Shown here: positions 7,368-13,929 of the stretch, piece after piece
Position numbering within the stretch: position 1 is the stretch's first letter
Layout of the letters: each line of letters begins with the position of its first letter
NCBI GenBank assembly: GCA_910585645.1
Contig: CAJUFP010000117.1
Span: 1 to 14,002 of the forward strand
Direction of reading: 5' to 3'
DNA from: an uncultured Hungatella sp.
GTDB lineage: Bacteria > Bacillota > Clostridia > Lachnospirales > Lachnospiraceae
DNA length: 14,002 bases
The notes under the pieces: model-generated
What the model was told of the DNA's origin: nothing
Seen by the model: the letters and a program-made list of their open reading frames with translations, nothing else
The model's database searches: none
Translations under genes and position numbers: made by a program

Positions 7368-7405
7368 CTATTTTAAAGATACATTTACTTAAGGGAGGAT
7401 TACGT

Positions 7406-8197
7406 ATGAGAAATGACGACTATACAGATGATATTGACTTTGAGCGGGATTATGATACCATACGCCAGATCCAGCCGCCGCCTAACCGGGGAGGCTACTA
7501 CATCGCCCCGGACCGCCGCCGGTTTGGAGGAAGAAACCGCCGCGGCTTGTTTGGCGGCTTTCCCACTGCCCTCATAGCGGCTCTCCTGGCCTTTGTTCTG
7601 GGCTGCTTGGCCGGGCTTGGAGGCGGATACCTCCGGTGGGGTCATGAAAAGCCCTACACAGTGGACTTAAAAGCCATCAAAGCCCCGGACTGGATCCACC
7701 AGGTCTTTATCCGAAAGAACATCTTCTCCCGGCCCGACGTATCCTTAAAGCGGGTCAGCAATATTGTCATTCACTATGTAGGAAATCCCGGCACCAGCGC
7801 CCAGGCCAACCGGAACTATTTTGACAGCCTGGCAGATCAGGACCCGGAAAAAGGCGGTTCCTCCTCCTCAGCCCACTTTATCGTCGGCCTTGACGGGGAG
7901 ATCCTCCAGTGCATCCCTGTCAGCGAGATGGCCTACGCCAACGCCCCCCGAAACAACGACACCATTGCCATCGAAACCTGCCACCCGGACGAGACAGGCC
8001 AGTACAATCAGGAGACTTACGATTCCCTGGTAAAGCTTACTGCCTGGCTGTGCAAGGAGCTGGAACTGTCCCCAAGCGATGTTATACGCCACTATGATGT
8101 CAACGAAAAAGGATGCCCCAGATACTTTGTGGACCATGAGGACGCGTGGAAACAGTTTAAAAAAGATGTAAAAGCAGCTTTAAAAGAGCTGAAATGA
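7406..8197 (+). CDS. Membrane-anchored N-acetylmuramoyl-L-alanine amidase (Amidase_2/PGRP fold)
   Basis: This 263-residue peptidoglycan hydrolase is predicted to cleave the bond between N-acetylmuramic acid and L-alanine. Residues 1-50 are charged, Arg/Asp-rich and probably cytoplasmic. Residues about 52-76 form one hydrophobic helix, and the catalytic domain (about 115-260) lies outside the membrane. The zinc ligands of the T7-lysozyme-like fold are visible: H123 in NIVIHYVG, H229 in IRHYDV and C237 in KGCPRYF. AHFIVGLDGEI and IAIETCH (E190) are conserved core segments. An in-frame ATG at 7319 would add 29 residues. I chose 7406 because AAGGGAGGAT precedes it and the promoter at 7339-7367 lies inside the longer form. 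The protein has a membrane anchor rather than a cleavable signal peptide, suggesting a housekeeping wall-remodelling role rather than a secreted lysin. Confidence 0.9.
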   Translation: MRNDDYTDDIDFERDYDTIRQIQPPPNRGGYYIAPDRRRFGGRNRRGLFGGFPTALIAALLAFVLGCLAGLGGGYLRWGHEKPYTVDLKAIKAPDWIHQVFIRKNIFSRPDVSLKRVSNIVIHYVGNPGTSAQANRNYFDSLADQDPEKGGSSSSAHFIVGLDGEILQCIPVSEMAYANAPRNNDTIAIETCHPDETGQYNQETYDSLVKLTAWLCKELELSPSDVIRHYDVNEKGCPRYFVDHEDAWKQFKKDVKAALKELK

Positions 8198-8248
8198 TTC
8201 TTTTTCCCGTCCCCGGCGCATAAGATGAATTAAATTTTCCCCACTGAT

Positions 8249-8268
8249 GACGCCTCTTTGGCGGCGTC
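8249..8268 (+). promoter_or_regulatory. Small hairpin just before the microprotein ribosome binding site
   Basis: GACGCC (8249-8254) pairs with GGCGTC (8263-8268) across an 8-base loop, ending two bases before the GGAG of the next gene. No T-run follows, so it is not a convincing terminator for the amidase gene. It may insulate or expose the translation start. Confidence 0.35.
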
Positions 8269-8280
8269 CTGGAGAACCCT

Positions 8281-8448
8281 ATGACTCCCTGTGAACTTCC
8301 CATGATGATCTCCGCCATTGCCTGCTGCATCGCGGAAGGCAGATCCGCTGATGAGATCGGCCTGATCAGCTCTATCTTCTCTCAACTGGGCGATACCCTT
8401 GACACCATCGCCGCCCAGCAGGCCTTATGTACCCCCGGGAATGAGTGA
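8281..8448 (+). CDS. DUF6774-like 55-residue protein
   Basis: This short acidic protein begins MTPCELPMMISAIACCIAEG and continues with DEIGLISSIFSQLGDTLDTIAAQ. That pattern matches my memory of the DUF6774 family of small Lachnospiraceae proteins; the assignment is by recall and no search was run. It has no signal peptide or obvious membrane helix. Cysteines are at residues 4, 15, 16 and 50, and the sequence looks helical and amphipathic. GGAG lies 6 bases before the ATG. It follows the amidase gene by 83 bp in the same direction and may be co-transcribed. Its stop codon lies inside the loop of a strong terminator hairpin, supporting a real transcription-unit end. Function is unknown. Confidence 0.7.
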   Translation: MTPCELPMMISAIACCIAEGRSADEIGLISSIFSQLGDTLDTIAAQQALCTPGNE

Positions 8449-8464
8449 CCTTCCCGGGGGCTTT
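8432..8464 (+). terminator. Strong terminator hairpin overlapping the microprotein stop codon
   Basis: CCCCCGGGAA (8432-8441) pairs perfectly with TTCCCGGGGG (8451-8460) around a 9-base loop that contains the TGA stop (8446-8448). The tail CTTTCATTCC is only weakly T-rich. It lies between convergent genes and could stop transcription from both directions. Confidence 0.65.
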
Positions 8465-8495
8465 CATTCCGTCCCTTACCCGCGAAACGAAGTCC

Positions 8496-9269
8496 CTAAA
8501 AAACTCCTACATTCTGAACTCCGTCGCTGTCCGTGGTGTACAGTGCGCACTCCTGGGGATGGCCTGCCCTGGGTTCGAAATAGTACCATTTCCCGTCAAT
8601 TTGCTGCCAGTTTGTCAGCGCATAGCCGTCCTGGTTAAACCGGTATTTGTGACCGTTAATGATCTTCCAGGCAGACGTTACATACGTGTGGTCCGTGTCC
8701 GCATACCACCATCCGTTGGTATCCTGGTTCCACCCCGGAGAATATTTAGGCGTCTCCACCAGAGACCAGTCAGGCCTTCCGTAGCCGGCGATGGCCTGGT
8801 GGGTCAGAGGATACGACTTGGCCCACACTCCGCCGCCGTTGGCCACCACCTCCTCCGTACTGCTGGTGTTTCCCTCGATGGTGTAAACCCGGTCAGCGGC
8901 CACTCTCTCCACAACGCCCGTGTGGTAGATGCGCGCCGTATTCCTAAAAAATATCTGATCTCCCGGCTCGGGGGACTTTTTCCACAATCCTTTATCCATA
9001 AAGTATTTGGCCGACGTGGGGGTGTAGGCGCTGAATCCGCCCAGAAGCTTCCGGGTACCGATCTCCCCCAGAGCCTTCACAAAACACCAGTCCACAAACA
9101 TATCGCACCACGGCTGCCCCTGGAGCGCCGGATACAGATCCCTGGCGTACTTGGTAAAATTGTTCTTTCCCGCATTGGCAGTCTTGCTGTCCAGATCCCT
9201 GTTTGAGGCTTTCTCCAGGTATCCTCTCTCCTCCTTGGCTATATGAATTACGCTTTCTGCTCCATTCAT
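8496..9269 (-). CDS. CHAP-domain peptidoglycan hydrolase with C-terminal cell-wall-binding repeats
   Basis: This 257-residue lysin-like enzyme has an N-terminal CHAP/NlpC-P60-type cysteine hydrolase domain (about 1-165) that should cut peptidoglycan stem peptides or the amide bond. The likely catalytic Cys55 is in QPWCDMFVDWC, His116 in RIYHTGVV and a polar third residue in IEGNTS (132-136). Residues about 179-233 contain choline-binding/CW-type aromatic repeats (GWNQDTNGWWY, AWKIINGHKYRF, NWQQIDGKWYYF), followed by a non-repetitive 24-residue tail. There is no signal peptide, as in phage endolysins, but no holin or phage gene is nearby, so it may be a prophage relic or a domesticated lysin. 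I chose the ATG at 9269 (GGGAGG upstream) over the in-frame ATG at 9302. It is convergent with the amidase/microprotein unit and downstream of nth beyond a terminator. Confidence 0.85.
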   Translation of the reverse strand: MNGAESVIHIAKEERGYLEKASNRDLDSKTANAGKNNFTKYARDLYPALQGQPWCDMFVDWCFVKALGEIGTRKLLGGFSAYTPTSAKYFMDKGLWKKSPEPGDQIFFRNTARIYHTGVVERVAADRVYTIEGNTSSTEEVVANGGGVWAKSYPLTHQAIAGYGRPDWSLVETPKYSPGWNQDTNGWWYADTDHTYVTSAWKIINGHKYRFNQDGYALTNWQQIDGKWYYFEPRAGHPQECALYTTDSDGVQNVGVF

Positions 9270-9302
9270 AAAAATACCTCCCGAACGTTTATATATTTGC
9301 AT

Positions 9303-9341
9303 GAAAGCGGCATAGATACCGCCTGGTATATACTATGCCGC
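9303..9341 (-). terminator. Hairpin terminator between nth and the CHAP lysin gene
   Basis: On the minus strand, GCGGCATAG pairs with CTATGCCGC (outer arms 9333-9341 and 9307-9315). An inner ATACC/GGTAT stem caps it with a short bulge on one side. The hairpin is followed by TTTC, a short T-run, so efficiency may be moderate. It starts about 48 bp after the nth stop codon and separates nth from the lysin gene. Confidence 0.6.
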
Positions 9342-9388
9342 GCTTCCACAACTTGTACCTTTCGGGAGAGGACGCAGGTTTCCCTCCG

Positions 9389-10030
9389 CTAATCTTCCAC
9401 CCCATGTCTCGGGCAGATGTCCTTAAGGCAGCACCTGTCACAGAAAGGCTTTGTCCGCGCCGTACACACATCCCGGCCGTGATACACCAGCCTGTGGCAG
9501 AAATCGCTCCCCTCCTCAGGGGGCACCAGCTTCCACAGGGCCATCTCCACCTTCTTCGGTTCCTTAATCTGATCCACCAGCCCCATGCGGTTCACCAGAC
9601 GGATACAGTGGGTATCCGTCACAATGGCCGGCTTGCCGAACACGTCCCCCATAATAAGGTTGGCGCTCTTCCTCCCCACCCCCGGCAGCTTTAAAAGGGC
9701 GTCGAAATCGTCCGGCACCCTGCCTCCATACGCATCCCGCAAAATCTTCATGCAGGCGCTTATATCCCTGGCCTTGCTGTGGCCTAAGCCGCAGGGCTTC
9801 ACGATCTTCTCGATCTCCTCCACCGGGGCGTCCGCAAGGGCGTCTACATCCGGATACTTTTTATACAGATCCTCCACCACCACATTGACCCTGGCGTCCG
9901 TACACTGCGCCGCCAGCCGCACGCTGACCAAAAGCTTCCACGCCTGGTCATAGTCCAGGGTGCATTCGGCCATAGGGTACTCCTTTTTCAGGCGTCTGAT
10001 GATCTCCAACGTTAACTCTTCTTTTGTCAT
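9389..10030 (-). CDS. nth: Endonuclease III (DNA glycosylase/AP lyase)
   Basis: This 213-residue base-excision repair enzyme removes oxidised pyrimidines and nicks abasic sites. The helix-hairpin-helix LLKLPGVGRKSANLI contains the catalytic lysine (K in GVGRKSA). The catalytic aspartate is in AIVTDTHCIRL. The C-terminus has the four-cysteine [4Fe-4S] loop, here spaced C-X7-C-X2-C-X5-C rather than the C-X6-C-X2-C-X5-C of E. coli Nth. Length is normal. The ATG at 10030 is preceded by AGGGAGG about 13 bases away, a longer gap than elsewhere in the window, but no better start is visible. It lies 109 bp after the HD-domain gene in the same direction and could share transcripts with it or have a weak promoter of its own in that gap. 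Confidence 0.95.
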   Translation of the reverse strand: MTKEELTLEIIRRLKKEYPMAECTLDYDQAWKLLVSVRLAAQCTDARVNVVVEDLYKKYPDVDALADAPVEEIEKIVKPCGLGHSKARDISACMKILRDAYGGRVPDDFDALLKLPGVGRKSANLIMGDVFGKPAIVTDTHCIRLVNRMGLVDQIKEPKKVEMALWKLVPPEEGSDFCHRLVYHGRDVCTARTKPFCDRCCLKDICPRHGVED

Positions 10031-10139
10031 GGCTGTGTATTGTCCTCCCTATCTAAACCGCTGAATCTTGATCTGTTTTAATCTCTTCTCAACTTTCGTA
10101 TCTGCAAAATCCGGCTGCCCGGTCCATAAGGGTTAGCTT

Positions 10140-10661
10140 TCACCGCTTAACAGCTCCCTCGCCGTCCCCCAGCCCAAACTCCGCCCGCAGCCGCAGAAAC
10201 CTTGCATACTCCTTGGCCTTTGGCGCCTGGGTAGGATCGTACATGCTGTGTTCAAGCACATCCCCGTCCTTTAACACCTCATCGAAAGGCTCCTGACAGA
10301 TCCCCTTCCCGCTGTGATGATACACGGCATGGCAGATCTTCTCCACCTCCCGCTCCTCAAAAAGCCCCATCGGCGTCAGAATCTCCCTCACAAGACCTGC
10401 CCCCTTGTGAGCATGGTCCTTGGACTCCATCCTGGAATACCTCCAGATATCGTGGAGCATCCCGGCGATGACCGCCAGTTCCGCATCCTCCCCCCGCTTC
10501 ATGGCAATAAGCCCGCAGGCCTGGGACACGCCGTAGAGATGGACAAAAGCCTCCTTTCGCGTCTCCCTGTCCGGTATCCTGCCTATAACCCCGTCCACAT
10601 ACTCCCTTACTTTCCCGATTCTGTCCGCCCTGGGCTCATTCGAAACTTCCTTCATCCTCAT
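10140..10661 (-). CDS. HD-domain phosphohydrolase-like protein
   Basis: This 173-residue cytoplasmic protein has an HD metal-dependent phosphohydrolase fold. The expected ligands are in order: H41 in VHLYGVSQ, the H70-D71 doublet in AGMLHDIWRY, H83/H85 in DHAHKGAGL, H111 and H115-H116 in CHAVYHHSGKG, and D132/D134 in LKDGDVLEH. This pattern resembles small single-domain HD hydrolases acting on nucleotides or phosphorylated metabolites; the substrate is unknown. Two start codons two residues apart (10661 and 10655) share a purine-rich leader, AAGGGGAAGG. It lies 96 bp after the sce7726-like gene and 109 bp before nth, all on the same strand. Without the upstream nuclease genes it would be annotated only as an HD-domain protein. 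Confidence 0.85.
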   Translation of the reverse strand: MRMKEVSNEPRADRIGKVREYVDGVIGRIPDRETRKEAFVHLYGVSQACGLIAMKRGEDAELAVIAGMLHDIWRYSRMESKDHAHKGAGLVREILTPMGLFEEREVEKICHAVYHHSGKGICQEPFDEVLKDGDVLEHSMYDPTQAPKAKEYARFLRLRAEFGLGDGEGAVKR

Positions 10662-10757
10662 TCCTTCCCCTTTCCTTTGTGCCTGTCTCCATACCAGCCC
10701 TTTTGGACCGGCCCTCTCCTGCTTTCCTTCCCATATGCGGCCTCATCTCAAAAAGGC

Positions 10758-11345
10758 TCACCGCCGCCTGTGCCGGTACTCCCACACCGCGCTCTCAATC
10801 TCCGTATAGTCCCTCTCAAACAGCTCCTCACTGATCTGCCGTCCCAGAATCTCTTTGGGAACCCGCTCCAGAATCTTCTCTATGACAAACCGCTTCCCCT
10901 TATCCCTGTACCCGGGCATCCGGTTGGCCTCCTGGATGCGGGCCAGCTCCGGCCTCCACAAAAGGGCAAGCTTCCCTCTCCAGTCCACCTCCGGGTTCCT
11001 CCCGGCCTCCCTCAGCACATAAAAATCAACCTCGCTGCCCCACTGCTCCACGGTAATGATCCCCCACCACTCTGGCACATGCTCCTCAATATGGCCTCCG
11101 TGGGTAGACCCTGCCACCACAAAATTGCAGTCAAAAAACCGGTTGTAATCCTTCACCTGCCGCTTAAGCCGGGCGTAGGTGTCCGCGTCGCTCTTAATCT
11201 CAATGCCCGCCAGGACATCCTCCATAACCATGACCGCATCCGCCCGGGACCGGCCCATCTGTTTCTCCTCCAGGATCCTTACCTTCCCGTACCGCTCCTC
11301 CAAAAATTCAAACAGCGGCTCCCTGATGTCCCTATCGTACAGCAT
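10758..11345 (-). CDS. sce7726-like PD-(D/E)XK nuclease-fold protein
   Basis: This 195-residue protein resembles the sce7726 family, recalled from sequence pattern and not searched. The N-terminal half reads as a restriction-endonuclease-like core: D36 in GRSRADAVMV, E49-I-K51 in AGIEIKSD and a QxxxY motif (Q63-VKD-Y67) as in RecB-type nucleases. The segment SDADTYARLKRQVKDYNRFFD is strongly family-like. The C-terminal half is basic and Arg-rich (ending YRHRRR) and could bind nucleic acid. Its ATG lies inside the end of the upstream AAA-ATPase gene, a 14-bp overlap in a different frame, with only a weak ribosome binding site. Its translation is therefore probably coupled to that gene. Molecular function is unproven; a DNA nuclease is inferred from the intact motif. 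Confidence 0.8.
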   Translation of the reverse strand: MLYDRDIREPLFEFLEERYGKVRILEEKQMGRSRADAVMVMEDVLAGIEIKSDADTYARLKRQVKDYNRFFDCNFVVAGSTHGGHIEEHVPEWWGIITVEQWGSEVDFYVLREAGRNPEVDWRGKLALLWRPELARIQEANRMPGYRDKGKRFVIEKILERVPKEILGRQISEELFERDYTEIESAVWEYRHRRR

Positions 11346-13059
11346 CCGAAACGCCCCGCGCCATCATCACTCTGCACTCTTTCCTCCTGCAGGCGATCCC
11401 GAACTTAAAAATCGTACCCATCCCATCCTCCAAAAGCCTCTGTTCATACCCTTTCGCCTCGATCTGCTCCAGCGCTTCCCGGCATCCATGATCTAAGCTG
11501 CCTCCATCCGGGTACTTCATCTCAATAACCAGCCCGACGCCCTCCTCCTCAATCTCCACCAAAATATCGCTGAACCCTTCCCCGGACTCCGCGTTGGAAC
11601 TGATGTCCCACTCCTCCCGGTGGCTCAACAGCCCAAGAAGGATTCCATGGTAGAAATTTTCTTTCTTTCCCTTCCTGACACCGGTATCGCGGATGCTGAT
11701 GGTCTTCTTCAAATAAGCCGAAAACCGGGATTCCACAGCCTCCTGATCCCCTCCGGCAAAAGCGTCGCAAAGAGCGTCCAGCTTTCCTGTATCCTTTCCC
11801 GCCTCATGGCGAAACCACGCCATCACCTGATCAATAAATATCTTTCTGATCTCAAGGTTGGGGATAACCAGAGGCAGCACATCCCCATCCGCCTTCCCCC
11901 TTACGGTCAGATACCCTGTGGTAAAAAGAACGCTCCAAAGGTTATCCATACTGTCGTACAGCTCCCGGTAGGTCAGCTCCTGATTGATCCTTTTTTCCAC
12001 AATCTGACCTTCGATAAGCCTCTCGATCTCCCTTCTGGTACTTTGCCTGGCCTGGGCTAAAAACCTTCTGATGATCTCATTCCCGCTGCTGTTAAGCCAA
12101 AAGGCCTGGGGATCCGCGTCCGGCTGTCCATTGAGCAGATCCACATAATTGATCACATCCCACGGACAGTACACATCCGCGCCGCCGAAACGATAACCGT
12201 CATACCACTCTTTGATCAGCTTATATTTCTGCTCCAGACCGTAAAACCGCAGCATATCCAAGACTTCTCTGTCTGAAAATCCAAAATACTCGTCACACCG
12301 CGCGTTTGTAATAGAAAAGATCTTAAAATTATTCAACCCTGTAAAAATACTTTCCTTAGAGATCCGCAGACATCCCGTCAGCACGGCGAAATATAGGCTG
12401 TCGTTGGTCTTTAATGCCTGGCCGAATAAATTTCTCACCAGACTGACCATCTCATCATAATATCCAAACTGCTGAGCCTTGTCCAAAGGCACATCGTACT
12501 CGTCAATAAGAAGGATCACCTTCTGCCCGTAATGCCTGTGCAGCAAATGGGTCAGCACCTGCAGGCTGCTCTCCAAAACCTGATCACCCATAACAAACTC
12601 CGGCCCACCCCTTCCCCCCACACAGGTCAGCAGGTCATATTGCCCCTTCTCCTTTGGAGAGAGCCGGTCGCTTTCCGAAAGAAATGAAAATCTCAAAGCC
12701 TCCCGGCCAATGGTGGAACACAGCATGGCCCTGGCCCCCTCAAAAGTAAGAGAACTGATCCCTTTCAGCGTAATGGAAACTACGGGAAATCTTCCCATAT
12801 ACTGTCTGCACAGCTCCCTTTCCCCGGCTATGGCAAGACCGTCAAACAGGGTGGTGTCACATTCATACTCAAAGAAATACCGAAGCATGCTCATATTCAA
12901 AGATTTGCCAAATCTTCGGGGGCGGGTAAACAGATTCACCTCTCCCCAGTTATTGAGCAGTTCCATGATAAGCCCCGTCTTATCCACATAGTAAAAGCCC
13001 TCTGTCCTTATCTTCTGAAAATTCTCAATGCCAATGGGCAGCTTTATAGCCATCCCCAA
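11332..13059 (-). CDS. AAA-ATPase-like protein with C-terminal PD-(D/E)XK nuclease domain (DUF1703/PDDEXK_9 type)
   Basis: From the proposed TTG start this is a 575-residue protein. Residues about 5-240 form an AAA-ATPase-like domain (PF09820 type) beginning LPIGIENFQKIR and FYYVDKTGLI. The P-loop RPRRFGKS is at 46-53, Walker B VILLIDEYD at 181-189, and the sensor-like region VLTGCLRISKESIFTGLNN at about 226-244. The C-terminal PDDEXK_9-type domain shows D498 in GFSDILVEI and E513-M-K515 in LVIEMKYPDGG. Such proteins are abundant in gut Clostridia and Bacteroides; their role is unclear, and links to mobile or defence elements are inferred. GGAGG lies 8 bases before TTG (13059) but 14 before the next ATG (13053), so TTG is favoured. 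It follows the XRE-Uma2 gene by 34 bp and overlaps the next gene by 14 bp. Confidence 0.88.
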   Translation of the reverse strand: MGMAIKLPIGIENFQKIRTEGFYYVDKTGLIMELLNNWGEVNLFTRPRRFGKSLNMSMLRYFFEYECDTTLFDGLAIAGERELCRQYMGRFPVVSITLKGISSLTFEGARAMLCSTIGREALRFSFLSESDRLSPKEKGQYDLLTCVGGRGGPEFVMGDQVLESSLQVLTHLLHRHYGQKVILLIDEYDVPLDKAQQFGYYDEMVSLVRNLFGQALKTNDSLYFAVLTGCLRISKESIFTGLNNFKIFSITNARCDEYFGFSDREVLDMLRFYGLEQKYKLIKEWYDGYRFGGADVYCPWDVINYVDLLNGQPDADPQAFWLNSSGNEIIRRFLAQARQSTRREIERLIEGQIVEKRINQELTYRELYDSMDNLWSVLFTTGYLTVRGKADGDVLPLVIPNLEIRKIFIDQVMAWFRHEAGKDTGKLDALCDAFAGGDQEAVESRFSAYLKKTISIRDTGVRKGKKENFYHGILLGLLSHREEWDISSNAESGEGFSDILVEIEEEGVGLVIEMKYPDGGSLDHGCREALEQIEAKGYEQRLLEDGMGTIFKFGIACRRKECRVMMARGVSDAVR

Positions 13060-13077
13060 TCCAAACACCTCCTTTAT

Positions 13078-13089
13078 TGTCCGCGGACA
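13078..13089. repeat. 12-bp perfect palindrome in the gap before the AAA-ATPase gene
   Basis: TGTCCGCGGACA is a perfect 12-bp palindrome just after the XRE-Uma2 stop codon and about 11 bases ahead of the ribosome binding site of the AAA-ATPase gene. As RNA it could form only a tight, short stem. It may be a protein site or chance in GC-rich DNA. Confidence 0.35.
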
Positions 13090-13093
13090 CGGT

Positions 13094-13861
13094 CTAAATG
13101 TCAAATCCCCCGAAATCAATCTCCAGATCCTCAAAGATCCCCACCGGCACCCTGTCCCCGAACCCGTAGATCTTCATATCCATCTCCTCCCCCTGAAACT
13201 GGTAGGTGACGATCTTCTCCTTCAGAGGATCAATGACCCAATACTCCCTGACGCCCCCGTTCCAATACTTGCGCAGCTTCAAAGTGTAGTCCTTCTTCCC
13301 CGTACTCTCAGAGATCACCTCCGCCACGAAATCCGGGGCTCCCTTCATCCCCTTATCATCCAGAAGCTCCCTTCTGCACACCACGGACAGATCCGGCTGC
13401 ACCACGGTCCTGTCATCCTCATCCAGCCGCACGTCAAAAGGCGCCGCATAAACCCGGCACGCTCCCTTCTTCCTCCGTATATAATCCTTCACACAGTAAT
13501 ACAGCTCCCCCAGGATCTCCTGGTGGACCCGTCCCGGCGCCGCCATATAGTAGAACTGCCCGTCGATCAGCTCCGCCCGCACCTTCTCCGGCAGGGCGTA
13601 ATAATCCTCTGCAGTGTACTCTGCCCCATACCGAAGGGACTCCTCACGCACCATGCTCACATAGGGCCCGTCCTCATCCTGATAAAAATACATCCCCAGC
13701 ACTGTCTCCAGAGCCAGCAGGGTGGTATACTTAGGCGACTTGGTGGCTCCGCTGAATATCTTGTTGACCGTGCCCAAAGGCACCCCTGACCGCTCCGCCA
13801 GCTCCTGATTGGTCAGATGCAGGTCCTTTTTTCTCTGCTTCATCTTCTCCAGGTTCATCAT
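13094..13861 (-). CDS. XRE-family HTH fused to Uma2 (DUF820) PD-(D/E)XK domain
   Basis: This 255-residue two-domain protein has an N-terminal XRE/Cro-type helix-turn-helix (about 5-60, with NQELAERSGVPLGTVNKIFSG as the DNA-binding core). The Uma2 endonuclease-like domain spans about 80-250. Uma2 hallmarks are AELIDGQFYYM (E97), H113 in GRVHQEI, P156-D157 in VVQPDLSVVC, E181 in APDFVAEVIS, and D191, K195 and K198-Y199 in DYTLKLRKYW, then VREYWVIDP. This is the usual Uma2 layout with the lysine moved onto the helix, so the active site appears intact. The ATG at 13861 follows GGAGG by 8 bases. It is first in a five-gene co-oriented run behind a strong promoter with a palindrome, so the HTH may repress its own operon. 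What the nuclease domain cuts, if anything, is unknown. Confidence 0.88.
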   Translation of the reverse strand: MMNLEKMKQRKKDLHLTNQELAERSGVPLGTVNKIFSGATKSPKYTTLLALETVLGMYFYQDEDGPYVSMVREESLRYGAEYTAEDYYALPEKVRAELIDGQFYYMAAPGRVHQEILGELYYCVKDYIRRKKGACRVYAAPFDVRLDEDDRTVVQPDLSVVCRRELLDDKGMKGAPDFVAEVISESTGKKDYTLKLRKYWNGGVREYWVIDPLKEKIVTYQFQGEEMDMKIYGFGDRVPVGIFEDLEIDFGGFDI

Positions 13862-13900
13862 ACCGTTTCCCTCCTGTCTCTGATTTGAATTGGTTCCTTT

Positions 13901-13929
13901 ATTATACCATTTTTACCGTTAACGGTCAA
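13901..13929 (-). promoter_or_regulatory. Consensus sigma-A promoter with embedded palindromic operator, XRE-Uma2 operon
   Basis: On the minus strand, TTGACC (13924-13929) and TATAAT (13901-13906) are separated by exactly 17 bp, a near-perfect housekeeping promoter. The perfect 12-bp palindrome ACCGTTAACGGT (13915-13926) occupies half the spacer and overlaps the -35 by three bases, a position where a bound protein would block RNA polymerase. A matching half-site, AACGGTA, recurs at the ribosome binding site/start codon junction (13861-13867). The XRE domain of the first gene is the obvious candidate ligand. Confidence 0.8.

Noticed and set aside
10314..11408. Long plus-strand open frame (364 codons) opposite the HD and sce7726-like genes
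   Set aside because: It is antisense to two genes with clear family motifs, has no ribosome binding site, and is rich in Pro/Leu/His as expected from reading GC-rich codons backwards.
9389..13861. Canonical restriction-modification or toxin-antitoxin system
   Set aside because: No methyltransferase motif (DPPY, FxGxG), specificity subunit or small toxin/antitoxin pair is present. The XRE protein is fused to Uma2 rather than paired with a toxin gene.
10758..13861. Transposon or integrative element carrying the nuclease genes
   Set aside because: No transposase, integrase, terminal repeats or att-like duplications were found bounding the genes within the window, so transfer cannot be claimed from this sequence.
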